In this document: positions 1 through 6,036 of the stretch, piece after piece | Layout: each line of letters opens with the position of its first letter | Position numbering within the stretch: position 1 is the stretch's first letter | Source: Bacteroidota bacterium | Lineage (GTDB): Bacteria; Bacteroidota; Bacteroidia; Flavobacteriales; Weeksellaceae | Assembly: GCA_023448955.1 (NCBI GenBank) | Contig: JAEXJU010000083.1 | Location: 1-6,692 of the forward strand | DNA: 6,692 nt | Direction of reading: 5' to 3' | Notes under the pieces: generated by a model | What the model was told of the DNA's origin: nothing | Database searches by the model: none | Seen by the model: only the letters and a program-made list of their open reading frames with translations | Translations under genes and position numbers: made by a program

Positions 1-302
1 TCATAGGACTATGATATTTTTGTGTTTTTATGAGTTGTTGTAACAGCTTATTTCAGCAGCTTATTTTTTCTTTTAACGGTTCTGTTTTTAGATTCTCTCG
101 ACATTGTTTTTATTTTTGTCTGGATTATTTTCTATTTCAGCGTAGTGATTGTCACTTTTTACCAATTAGTTTTTACTTTCATCAGTTTTATTTTATATTT
201 TGACAATATGCTTTTTATTATCGTCGATGTAGTTTTATATTCTTTTACAATTATTTTAACTTTAAGCACACTAGTTCTGAAAATGATGAGTAATATTTAT
301 CA
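1..302. other. AT-rich intergenic region, no gene seen
   Basis: No reading frame of useful length is open on either strand; the longest ATG peptide I traced has 18 codons (minus strand, 104-48). The plus strand is strongly T-rich. Two small dyads are visible: TCATAG-GA-CTATGA at 1-14 and AGTGA-TTG-TCACT at 144-156, the second followed by TTTTT. Either could be a weak terminator for a gene left of the window, but both stems are short. AGCTTATTT occurs twice, at 45-53 and 58-66. No clear terminator for the minus-strand gene ending at 303 is visible. Confidence 0.6.
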
Positions 303-1127
303 CTACACCATCTGAGTTACAATTTTCATCAATTCCACACTGTCAATTTCCTTAAGTTCATCCGATTCTTCATTTATTAAAGTATGTTTCTCATCCTCAT
401 AAACAAAAAGTTTCCACTCACCATTATGATATTCCAAAGCGGAAAGATTTTCCACCCAGTCACCGGAATTCAGGTATATACATTTCCCTTTTTTGTTAGT
501 GACTTCTCTCATCTGTGGCTGATGGATATGTCCGCATATTACATAATCAAAATGATTTTCGATAGCCAGTTCGGAAGCTGTCAGTTCAAAATCACCAATA
601 TATTTCACGGCTTTTTTGACATTATTTTTGATTTTCTTAGAAAACGAATATTTCTCTCTTCCGATCTTTTCCAGAAACCAATTCACAAGATTATTAATCG
701 CTATCAGCAGATCATAACCTTTCCCTCCAAGCTTCGCAATCCATTTAGAATGCTGAACAGAAGCATCAAAAACATCCCCGTGAAAGATCCAGGCTCTTTC
801 ATCTCCCAATTTCAAAACGTGCTTGTTGCAAAGTTTGAGTTTTCCCAGTTCGAAATCCGTAAAATTCCGGAACGCCTCGTCGTGATTGCCTGTGATGTAA
901 AACACTTCCGACTCTTTGGTCGCAAATGAAATCAATTTCTTGATAACCTTCAGATGCGATTTAGGAAAATAGGATTTCTTGAACTGCCAGATATCGATGA
1001 TATCGCCATTCAGGATCAGTGTTTTCGGACGAATGGAATTGAGATAGCGCAACAATTCCTTGGCCTTGCAACCGTAAGTTCCAAGGTGCACGTCAGAAAT
1101 AATAACGATTTCCACCTCTCTTTTCAT
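303..1127 (-). CDS. UDP-2,3-diacylglucosamine diphosphatase-like metallophosphoesterase
   Basis: This 274-residue protein carries the full set of calcineurin-type metallophosphoesterase motifs: DVHLG (residues 12-16), GDIID (41-45), GNHDE (80-84), HGD (116-118) and CGHIHQP (198-204), followed by NSGDWVE (220-226). These supply the Asp, His and Asn ligands of a two-metal site. The pattern and length fit the LpxH-like group, which cleaves UDP-2,3-diacylglucosamine to lipid X and UMP in lipid A synthesis at the cytoplasmic face of the inner membrane. The stretch at about 120-180, rich in Lys, Trp and Leu, lies where LpxH enzymes carry their lipid-binding helical insertion. There is no signal peptide. 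The metallophosphoesterase fold is certain. The exact substrate is inferred, because related paralogues act on other phosphoesters, so I give no symbol. The gene is divergent from the symporter gene; no strong promoter match was found upstream. Confidence 0.82.
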   Translation of the reverse strand: MKREVEIVIISDVHLGTYGCKAKELLRYLNSIRPKTLILNGDIIDIWQFKKSYFPKSHLKVIKKLISFATKESEVFYITGNHDEAFRNFTDFELGKLKLCNKHVLKLGDERAWIFHGDVFDASVQHSKWIAKLGGKGYDLLIAINNLVNWFLEKIGREKYSFSKKIKNNVKKAVKYIGDFELTASELAIENHFDYVICGHIHQPQMREVTNKKGKCIYLNSGDWVENLSALEYHNGEWKLFVYEDEKHTLINEESDELKEIDSVELMKIVTQMV

Positions 1128-1440
1128 AAACCAGTTGATGATGATTTCATTAGCAATCAGATTTGTACAAAGAACGACTTCTAATGTAAACTATGCGTGA
1201 ATGTTATTTTATTTTTGATGATGGAAAATAGCTGCTTTAGTGAATTGTGCTTAATATTAACTTAAAAAATAAGCGGTTTTTCTCTCAAAAATATTAGTTT
1301 TGTTCAGTTTCAATTTATATCAGGTTTTATATTGCTAAGATTTAAACACACAGCATTTCTTTAAACTGAAACTGCTTAATTATAAATAGATTAAAATTTG
1401 TGCACTTTGTGTTCAAAAACATTAAAATATATAGAAAGTT
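1128..1440. other. Divergent intergenic region between the phosphoesterase and symporter genes
   Basis: This 313-base AT-rich stretch holds no credible gene. It must contain the promoters of both flanking genes, but neither matches the flavobacterial TAnnTTTG box fully. The nearest candidate for the symporter is AAAATTTG at 1393-1400 (one mismatch, about 40 bases before the ATG). For the phosphoesterase, GTTCTTTG on the minus strand at 1175-1168 has two mismatches. A perfect 8-base inverted repeat, CAGTTTCA (1305-1312) and TGAAACTG (1367-1374), brackets the region just upstream of the symporter promoter candidate. Confidence 0.5.
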
Positions 1441-2676
1441 ATGAAAGGTCAGAATAAACTGTTTTTCGCAATTATTATTTCATTGGTTTTAGGCGTAATC
1501 CTGGGCGGCATCGTACATACCAATAATCCGGACTCCGCAGAAGAGTTTGCCAAAAACATCAAATTGCTGGGAACGGTTTTTATCCGTCTGATTCAGATGA
1601 TTATTGCGCCATTGGTTTTCTCTACACTGGTTGTCGGGATTGCAAAGATGGGTGACATAAAAATGGTAGGACGTGTCGGAACGAAGGCGATGCTTTGGTT
1701 CATCAGCGCATCTTTGGTATCACTGACCATTGGTTTGATTTTAGTCAATTGGCTGGAACCTGGTCACGTTACTAAACTTCCAATTCAGGATGCAGCTTCC
1801 GATTCGGAAATTGTGATCAACAGCAAAGGTTTCTCGATGGAAGATTTTGTAAAACATATCATTCCGAAAAGTTTATTTGAAGCGTTTGCAACCAATGAAG
1901 TGCTGCAGATTGTGGTTTTCTCTGTGATGTTTGGCATTGCTTTATCGGCAATGGGCGAAGAGTATGCGAAGCCCGTTATCAAAGGTCTGGACATTGTTGC
2001 GCACGCCATTCTGAAAATGGTGGGTTATATAATGTGGGTTGCGCCATTGGGTGTTTTCGGGGCGATATCTGCCGTTGTTGCGACTAACGGATTCGAGATT
2101 TTTAAAGTTTATGCAATTTACCTGAGAGATTTCTTTTTTGCTTTGGCGGTTCTTTGGGCAGTTTTACTTTTGGTTGGATATATGATTCTCGGCAAACGCC
2201 TTTTCGAATTGTTGAGAAGAATCAAAGAACCATTATTGATCGCCTTTTCCACCACAAGTTCCGAAGCTGTTTTTCCAAAGCTGGTAGAAGAGCTGGAAAG
2301 ATTTGGTTGCAATAACAGGATTGTTTCATTCATATTACCATTAGGATATTCTTTCAACCTGGACGGAAGTATGATGTATATGACCTTTGCTTCGATTTTC
2401 ATTGCTCAGATCTATGGTATCGATATGCCACTCGGACAACAAATTATAATGTTACTAGTTCTGATGCTTACCAGTAAAGGTATTGCCGGAGTTCCGAGAG
2501 CCAGTCTTGTAATCATCGTTGCAGCGTGCGGGATGTTCGATATTCCTGTTGAGGGAATAGCTTTGATTCTGCCAATAGACCATTTCTGCGATATGGGAAG
2601 AAGTATGACGAATGTTTTGGGTAATGCGTTGGCGACTTCTGCCGTGAGTAAGTGGGAAGGGCAGTTGGAGAATTAG
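1441..2676 (+). CDS. Dicarboxylate/amino acid:cation symporter (DAACS/GltP family)
   Basis: This 411-residue inner-membrane protein is full length for the DAACS (glutamate transporter) family. The family hallmarks are in order: a serine-rich hairpin 1, AFSTTSSEA (268-276); NLDGS in TM7 (306-310), matching the NMDGT cation/substrate motif of GltPh; hairpin 2, SKGIAGVP (345-352); and TM8 DMGRSMTNVLGN (384-395). By alignment of that motif with GltPh, Asp384 equals the residue that binds the substrate amino group and Arg387 equals the one that binds the side-chain carboxylate. This favours glutamate or aspartate over C4-dicarboxylates, because DctA proteins lack that Asp. The position equal to the Na1 ligand Asp405 is Asn395, as I recall for DctA and some bacterial GltP proteins, so coupling may be to protons; this is an inference. 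The ATG at 1441 gives a normal N-terminus with the first helix at about 6-26. The gene appears monocistronic, with no clear terminator downstream. Confidence 0.93.
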   Translation: MKGQNKLFFAIIISLVLGVILGGIVHTNNPDSAEEFAKNIKLLGTVFIRLIQMIIAPLVFSTLVVGIAKMGDIKMVGRVGTKAMLWFISASLVSLTIGLILVNWLEPGHVTKLPIQDAASDSEIVINSKGFSMEDFVKHIIPKSLFEAFATNEVLQIVVFSVMFGIALSAMGEEYAKPVIKGLDIVAHAILKMVGYIMWVAPLGVFGAISAVVATNGFEIFKVYAIYLRDFFFALAVLWAVLLLVGYMILGKRLFELLRRIKEPLLIAFSTTSSEAVFPKLVEELERFGCNNRIVSFILPLGYSFNLDGSMMYMTFASIFIAQIYGIDMPLGQQIIMLLVLMLTSKGIAGVPRASLVIIVAACGMFDIPVEGIALILPIDHFCDMGRSMTNVLGNALATSAVSKWEGQLEN

Positions 2677-2782
2677 GAATATCTTGGATAATCTCGTATT
2701 CTGAAAATAATGTCAACGTATAAGGTTTCTGCGAAATAACAAAAATGTATTTTCTGCTGACAAAACAATGATTTGATGAGAA

Positions 2783-2874
2783 TCTCCTAGCCCTGATTGG
2801 AGTGAAAATCCCACAGCAAGCGATGGAAAAGACCGGGCGCGAGGAATTGCAACGTAAAGCAGGTTCCTGGCTTC
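2783..2874 (+). repeat. Putative dispersed intergenic repeat or structured RNA element
   Basis: The block stands out from AT-rich flanks by its GC-rich core (GGGCGCGAGG near 2834-2843). Its ends can pair: AGC/CCTG at 2789-2795 with CAGG at 2860-2863 and GCT at 2870-2872, leaving a bulge. The left arm (AGCCCTGATTGGAGTG) and right arm (ATTGCAACG followed by AAAGCAGG) resemble, from memory, a repeat common between genes in flavobacterial genomes, whose conserved arms flank a variable central hairpin. I cannot confirm this without a search. The core here does not form an obvious long hairpin, so this may be a degenerate copy. Its function is unknown; a terminator-like role or a mobile repeat are both possible. 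Boundaries are approximate. Confidence 0.45.
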
Positions 2875-2927
2875 AAATGAGTTGGAGAGTTTGAGGGTTA
2901 AAGAGGTTTTAATTTTATTCTGAAATC

Positions 2928-2942
2928 AAACCTTCAAGGTTT
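2928..2942. repeat. Perfect short inverted repeat
   Basis: AAACCTT, a single C, then AAGGTTT form a perfect 7-base dyad between the repeat-like element and the mrp promoter. As RNA it would fold as a 5-bp stem (AAACC/GGTTT) with a TTCAA loop. No T-run follows on either strand, so it does not look like an intrinsic terminator. It may be a protein-binding site or a fragment of a dispersed repeat. Confidence 0.4.
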
Positions 2943-2952
2943 AAAGTAATCA

Positions 2953-2985
2953 AATCAATAGACAAAATCACAAATCCTATTGATT
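2953..2985. promoter_or_regulatory. Candidate operator overlapping the mrp promoter
   Basis: AATCAATAG (2953-2961) and CTATTGATT (2977-2985) are perfect 9-base inverted repeats separated by 15 bases. The right arm contains the TTG (2980-2982) that would serve as the -33 element of the mrp promoter. The sequence CAAATC or CAAAATC also occurs three times, starting at 2951, 2963 and 2971. A dimeric regulator bound here could block or recruit polymerase. The regulator is unknown, and the site is inferred from symmetry and position only. Confidence 0.4.
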
Positions 2986-3014
2986 CTAAATTAATTTAAA
3001 AATCCCTAAATTTG
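2980..3014 (+). promoter_or_regulatory. Bacteroidetes-type promoter of mrp-nfu
   Basis: TAAATTTG at 3007-3014 matches the Bacteroidetes -7 consensus TAnnTTTG completely. TTG at 2980-2982 could be the -33 element, though the 24-base spacer is slightly longer than usual. The box ends 25 bases before the mrp ATG, the same geometry as the promoters of gpsA and the M23 gene in this window. The predicted leader is therefore short, about 20 bases. Confidence 0.65.
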
Positions 3015-3039
3015 TAGTCACTATTAAGAATCAAATTTT

Positions 3040-4146
3040 ATGCTGACGAAATCAAAAGTTCAGGATTTTCTGAAAGAGATTGAAGTGGATGACCTTGTGA
3101 CCAATTTCCAGGTAATGGGCGATGATGTTTATATTGATATGACTGCGCACTCGCCTGCTATGCACGAAAAAAAGAAGCTGGAAGTCGCTATGAAACAGGC
3201 TTTTGCTTCCGAGTTCGGGGAACATATCAACCTGAAACTGAAAATCGTTTCTCCTGAGCCGCCTGCAACGCCGCCAACCAACGAAATCAAAGGGAAACAA
3301 ATCCCGGGAATCCAAAATATTATTGCTATTGCTTCCGGAAAAGGTGGTGTAGGAAAATCTACTGTTGCTGCTAATCTTGCGGTAACGCTGGCTAAAATGG
3401 GATTCAAAGTCGGACTTTTGGACGCAGATATCTACGGACCTTCTGTTCCTACAATGCTGGATACAGAAGGACAAAAACCAATTTCTGTGGAAGTAAACGG
3501 CAGAAATCTGATGAAACCTATCGAGAATTATGGCGTAAAAATGTTATCTATCGGCTATTTTTCCGGTGCTAATCAAGCGGTAGTATGGAGAGGACCAATG
3601 GCTTCTAAAGCGTTGAACCAGATGCTTCGTGATGCTGACTGGGGCGAATTGGACTTTCTTTTAATTGACCTTCCTCCGGGAACTGGTGACATTCATCTAT
3701 CAATCATACAGGAAGTTCCTGTAACAGGATCTGTGATAGTGAGTACACCTCAACACGTTGCATTGGCCGATGTGAGAAAGGGAATCGCAATGTTCAATAT
3801 GGAAAGTATCAATATTCCGGTTTTGGGATTGATAGAAAATATGGCTTATTTCACGCCAGAAGAATTGCCAGATAACAAGTATTATATCTTTGGGAAACAA
3901 GGCGCTCAGTTTATGGCAGAAGATCTGGGAATTCCGGTTTTGGGTGAGATTCCATTGATTCAGAGCATAAGAGAAGCGGGTGATGTCGGAAGGCCGGCTG
4001 CATTGCAGGAAGACTCGAAAATATCTGATATCTATATCAAAACTGCTCAAAATATGATTGAAAGTCTTGTAGAAAGAAATAAAAATCTGCCACCAACGGA
4101 AGCTGTAAAAATTACGACTATGGCAGGCTGCTCGCCAAAGAAATAA
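3040..4146 (+). CDS. mrp: Mrp/NBP35-family P-loop ATPase, Fe-S cluster carrier
   Basis: This 368-residue cytoplasmic protein has an N-terminal MIP18/DUF59-like domain (about 3-72), a proline-rich linker (72-80) and a ParA/MinD-type ATPase domain. Visible motifs are the deviant Walker A KGGVGKS (101-107), DADIYGPS (128-135) and the switch DLPPGTGD (210-217). Mrp/ApbC proteins bind and transfer [4Fe-4S] clusters to apoenzymes in an ATP-dependent way. The usual cluster-binding CxxC after the ENMxYF segment is absent: here the sequence runs ENMAYFTPEELPDNKYY (266-282). The only cysteine in the whole protein is Cys364 in the tail, MAGCSPKK. I believe this form is common in Bacteroidetes, but that needs an alignment. 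The downstream NifU-like gene starts 7 bases after the stop, which supports a shared transcript and a joint role in Fe-S delivery. A full-consensus promoter lies just upstream. Confidence 0.93.
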   Translation: MLTKSKVQDFLKEIEVDDLVTNFQVMGDDVYIDMTAHSPAMHEKKKLEVAMKQAFASEFGEHINLKLKIVSPEPPATPPTNEIKGKQIPGIQNIIAIASGKGGVGKSTVAANLAVTLAKMGFKVGLLDADIYGPSVPTMLDTEGQKPISVEVNGRNLMKPIENYGVKMLSIGYFSGANQAVVWRGPMASKALNQMLRDADWGELDFLLIDLPPGTGDIHLSIIQEVPVTGSVIVSTPQHVALADVRKGIAMFNMESINIPVLGLIENMAYFTPEELPDNKYYIFGKQGAQFMAEDLGIPVLGEIPLIQSIREAGDVGRPAALQEDSKISDIYIKTAQNMIESLVERNKNLPPTEAVKITTMAGCSPKK

Positions 4147-4153
4147 TAAAGTT

Positions 4154-4402
4154 ATGAACAATACAAATCATATTCAGGAGGAACTGGTTACTAAAGTAAT
4201 GGAGGCATTGGACAGCATCCGTCCGTTTCTTAATAAAGACGGCGGAGATATAGAGCTGGTAAACGTAGAAGATAAAACTGTTTATGTCCGTTTGTTAGGA
4301 CACTGCTCCAGCTGCGGCATCAGCAGCTCTACAATGAAGCTGGGCGTGGAAAGCACAATTAAGCAATACGCTCCGGAAATAGAGACTGTGGTTAATATCT
4401 AA
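4154..4402 (+). CDS. NifU C-terminal-domain (Nfu) Fe-S scaffold/carrier protein
   Basis: This small 82-residue protein consists of a single Nfu domain. It shows the hallmarks IRPFLNKDGGDIELV (about 23-37) and GHCSSCGISSSTMK (49-62), with the CxxC at Cys51 and Cys54. Two copies of this motif normally hold one [4Fe-4S] cluster at a dimer interface, and the cluster is then passed to target enzymes. It lacks the N-terminal IscU-like domain of NifU and the A-type domain of E. coli NfuA, so it is the stand-alone type. The start is 7 bases after the mrp stop with no Shine-Dalgarno sequence, as expected in this phylum. Co-transcription with mrp is very likely, and this partner supplies the CxxC that Mrp here lacks. 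The transcript ends at the strong hairpin at 4407. Confidence 0.93.
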   Translation: MNNTNHIQEELVTKVMEALDSIRPFLNKDGGDIELVNVEDKTVYVRLLGHCSSCGISSSTMKLGVESTIKQYAPEIETVVNI

Positions 4403-4406
4403 TAAT

Positions 4407-4437
4407 AAAACCAGAGAAACATTCTCTGGTTTTTTTT
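4407..4437. terminator. Bidirectional intrinsic terminator between nfu and the DUF1232 gene
   Basis: CCAGAGAA (4411-4418) pairs with TTCTCTGG (4422-4429) around an ACA loop. AAAA (4407-4410) and TTTT (4430-4433) extend the stem to 12 bp. Eight Ts (4430-4437) follow on the plus strand; on the minus strand the stem is followed by TTTTATTATT. It begins 5 bases after the nfu stop. The T-tract runs into the stop codon of the convergent gene (4438-4436), so one hairpin serves both genes. Confidence 0.93.
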
Positions 4438-4768
4438 ATTCAACAATCTCTGCATCTATTACATTTGGATTATTTTTCTGGCTTTCCCATAGCAGAAATT
4501 TATCCACTTCTTTAAGCAACATCGGAATAGCAAATGCCAATATGGCAAGATCATCCAATGCTCCTATTCCTAAAACAAAATCCGGAATAAGATCTATAGG
4601 CGAGATAACATATAATAATGCTAGAGCTGGTAATAGAATGTCTGTAAATTTCATTTTATACTCACCCTTTCGCCAGGATTTTATCATTCTGACAGCGGCT
4701 GGAATCTTTTGTAAAAATCCTTTGTGCTTTATGGCTTCCTGAGCCAGCTTAAACTTTGAATGTTTCAT
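4436..4768 (-). CDS. YkvA/DUF1232-family small membrane protein
   Basis: This 110-residue protein carries the DUF1232 signature: YVISPIDLIPD (53-63) followed by LGIGALDDLAILAF (66-79). The first half (1-42) is basic and probably cytoplasmic. Two hydrophobic segments, about 43-58 and 66-85, could form a membrane hairpin with the conserved Pro and Asp residues between them. A charged tail ends in DAEIVE. No biochemical function is firmly known for this family. The stop codon sits in the T-tract of the shared terminator. gpsA lies 95 bases upstream on the same strand with no hairpin terminator between them, so read-through from gpsA is possible. A weak own promoter, AAAATTTG on the minus strand at 4811-4804, has one mismatch to the -7 consensus. 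Confidence 0.88.
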   Translation of the reverse strand: MKHSKFKLAQEAIKHKGFLQKIPAAVRMIKSWRKGEYKMKFTDILLPALALLYVISPIDLIPDFVLGIGALDDLAILAFAIPMLLKEVDKFLLWESQKNNPNVIDAEIVE

Positions 4769-4863
4769 TTTGTGTTTGAATAATTTTTCATTTTTTAAGA
4801 ATGCAAATTTTGCAAAATCTGTTCCATTGTGTTTTTTCTGTAATTAATTAACTTTCATTAAGA

Positions 4864-5880
4864 TCAGGTTAATTTTTCCGTTAGTTTTGCAAATTGCTTT
4901 TCAGCATTTTTTCCTTCATACAATATATCATAGATGGTATTGATTATCGGAAGTTTTAATTTTTTGTCTTTGCAGATGGAATAGATTCCGTTAGTAGCGT
5001 AATAACCTTCTGCCACCATACTCATTGACTGGATTGCAGACTTCACCGTATAACCTTTGCCGATGAGATTCCCCAAGTTCCTGTTTCTGGAGAAAAGAGA
5101 GTATGCCGTAACAATCAAGTCACCTAGATATGCACTGTCATTCACGTCTCTCGGCTCGGGATAAATGGCTTGCAGAAATGTTTCCATTTCGCGGATTGCA
5201 TTCGAAACATAAACCGCAATAAAATTATCTCCATATCCCAGCCCGCTTGCGATCCCAGCTCCAATAGCATAGATATTTTTAAGAATCGCAGAATATTCGT
5301 TGCCGAGAATATCCCGGCTTGTATTCACTTTTATATAACAGGAAGACAGAATCTCCTGCAGAACTTTTGCATCTTCATCTTCTGCAACAGCCACAGTAAG
5401 ATAGGACAGACGTTCCATTGCAACTTCTTCTGCATGACAAGGACCTGCAATAACGGCCTGATTTTTAAACCCAATTTTGAAATTGTCCCTCAGATAGTGA
5501 GCCACGATATCATTGTGCTTAGGAACAATTCCTTTAATTGCCGAACAAAATAATTTTCCTTCCAGATCACACGTCAGCTTCTCCATAGATTCTGCAAGAT
5601 AAATAGAAGGCACTGCAAGAATAATCACATCACAGTTGGACACCAATTCATTGATATCGGTTGTGATATTGAGTTTTTTCAGGTTGAATGTAACTGTAGT
5701 GAGATATGTAGGATTGTGGCCTCTTTGCTCAATGGCTCCCTTTACGAATTCATTTCTTACACACCACTGGACGGTTTTACAGTTTTCCAGTAACATTTTC
5801 ACAATGGCCGTCGCAAAACTTCCGCTTCCTAAAACTCCAACTCTTGCATTCTTAGTCGCTTTAGTCAATTTCTTTGTCAT
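4864..5880 (-). CDS. gpsA: NAD(P)H-dependent glycerol-3-phosphate dehydrogenase
   Basis: GpsA reduces dihydroxyacetone phosphate to sn-glycerol 3-phosphate with NAD(P)H in the cytoplasm, giving the backbone for phospholipids. The 338-residue length is normal. The N-terminal Rossmann domain begins with GVLGSGSFATA (15-25), where the third glycine of GxGxxG is Ala23. Further family motifs are GHNPTYL (54-60), AVPS (89-92), AIKG with Lys116 (114-117), GPCHAEE (146-152, usually GPSxAEE), ILKN with the likely catalytic Lys201 (199-202), GYGDN (215-219), GDL (253-255), SRNRNLG (264-270) and VAEG (289-292). The ATG at 5880 places the Rossmann strand about 12 residues in. A consensus -7 box lies 26 bases upstream. 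The gene is divergent from the M23 peptidase gene; the DUF1232 gene follows 95 bases downstream. Confidence 0.96.
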   Translation of the reverse strand: MTKKLTKATKNARVGVLGSGSFATAIVKMLLENCKTVQWCVRNEFVKGAIEQRGHNPTYLTTVTFNLKKLNITTDINELVSNCDVIILAVPSIYLAESMEKLTCDLEGKLFCSAIKGIVPKHNDIVAHYLRDNFKIGFKNQAVIAGPCHAEEVAMERLSYLTVAVAEDEDAKVLQEILSSCYIKVNTSRDILGNEYSAILKNIYAIGAGIASGLGYGDNFIAVYVSNAIREMETFLQAIYPEPRDVNDSAYLGDLIVTAYSLFSRNRNLGNLIGKGYTVKSAIQSMSMVAEGYYATNGIYSICKDKKLKLPIINTIYDILYEGKNAEKQFAKLTEKLT

Positions 5881-5906
5881 TTCTTGTTTGGCTTTTTTAG
5901 CATTTA

Positions 5907-5914
5907 CAAATCTA
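5907..5914 (-). promoter_or_regulatory. -7 promoter element of gpsA
   Basis: On the minus strand this reads TAGATTTG, a full match to TAnnTTTG, ending 26 bases before the gpsA ATG. A possible -33 element, TTTG, lies on the minus strand at 5943-5940. The 25-base spacing is a little longer than is typical, so that half is less certain. Confidence 0.6.
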
Positions 5915-5970
5915 AGCTTATTTATGAATCTGGCTAAATCAAATTATGCTTTAACTATAAATTAAGAATA

Positions 5971-6019
5971 ATTAACTTTTATTTGCTGCAAATGTAACGT
6001 TAATGCTGATTATCATTAA
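5971..6019. promoter_or_regulatory. Nested palindromes in the gpsA/M23 divergent promoter region
   Basis: ATTAAC (5971-5976) and GTTAAT (5999-6004) enclose ATTTGC-T-GCAAAT (5981-5993), giving two nested dyads of 6 bases per arm. TAACGTTA (5995-6002) is a further perfect palindrome, and TTAATG (6000-6005) pairs with CATTAA (6014-6019). The cluster lies 18 to 66 bases upstream of the M23 -7 box and about 57 bases upstream of the gpsA box. A regulator bound here could affect both genes. Some symmetry is expected by chance in AT-rich DNA. Confidence 0.35.
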
Positions 6020-6036
6020 TAAATGTAAAAAATTAC

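Larger units (their letters stand above)
2677..3039. other. Intergenic region between symporter and mrp
   Basis: This 363-base gap holds no convincing gene. Its first 100 bases are AT-rich with no clear terminator for the symporter. The middle (2783-2874) is a GC-richer, repeat-like element, described separately. A perfect short palindrome lies at 2928-2942, and the mrp promoter with an overlapping inverted repeat occupies about 2951-3014. The sharp change in base composition between the element and its flanks suggests that the element has a separate origin or is conserved as RNA. Confidence 0.6.

Noticed and set aside
48..104. Minus-strand peptide of 18 codons beginning MSRESKNRTV
   Set aside because: Too short and Lys/Arg-rich simply because the strand is A-rich; I recognise no family.
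144..160. Hairpin AGTGA-TTG-TCACT followed by TTTTT as a terminator
   Set aside because: A 5-bp AT-containing stem is too weak to call, and no plus-strand gene ends nearby within the window.
384..929. Plus-strand open frame of 181 codons opposite the phosphoesterase gene
   Set aside because: The minus-strand frame has every metallophosphoesterase motif; this one is Phe/Ile-rich antisense without recognisable domains.
241..1270. Loosely similar inverted words (TGTGCTTAA...GTTAA) on both sides of the phosphoesterase gene, near 247-270 and 1246-1263
   Set aside because: The match is short and gapped in AT-rich DNA, there is no transposase or target duplication, and both flanks look ordinary; not a mobile element.
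2823..2894. Plus-strand ORF of 23 codons beginning MEKTGREELQ inside the repeat-like element
   Set aside because: Very short and confined to the structured block; dispersed repeats often give such spurious peptides. No promoter or ribosome-binding context supports translation.
3129..3407. Minus-strand open frame of 92 codons within mrp
   Set aside because: It lies wholly opposite the well-supported mrp coding frame and resembles no family; a shadow of the real gene, like the longer antisense frames at 3052-3474 and 3700-4161.
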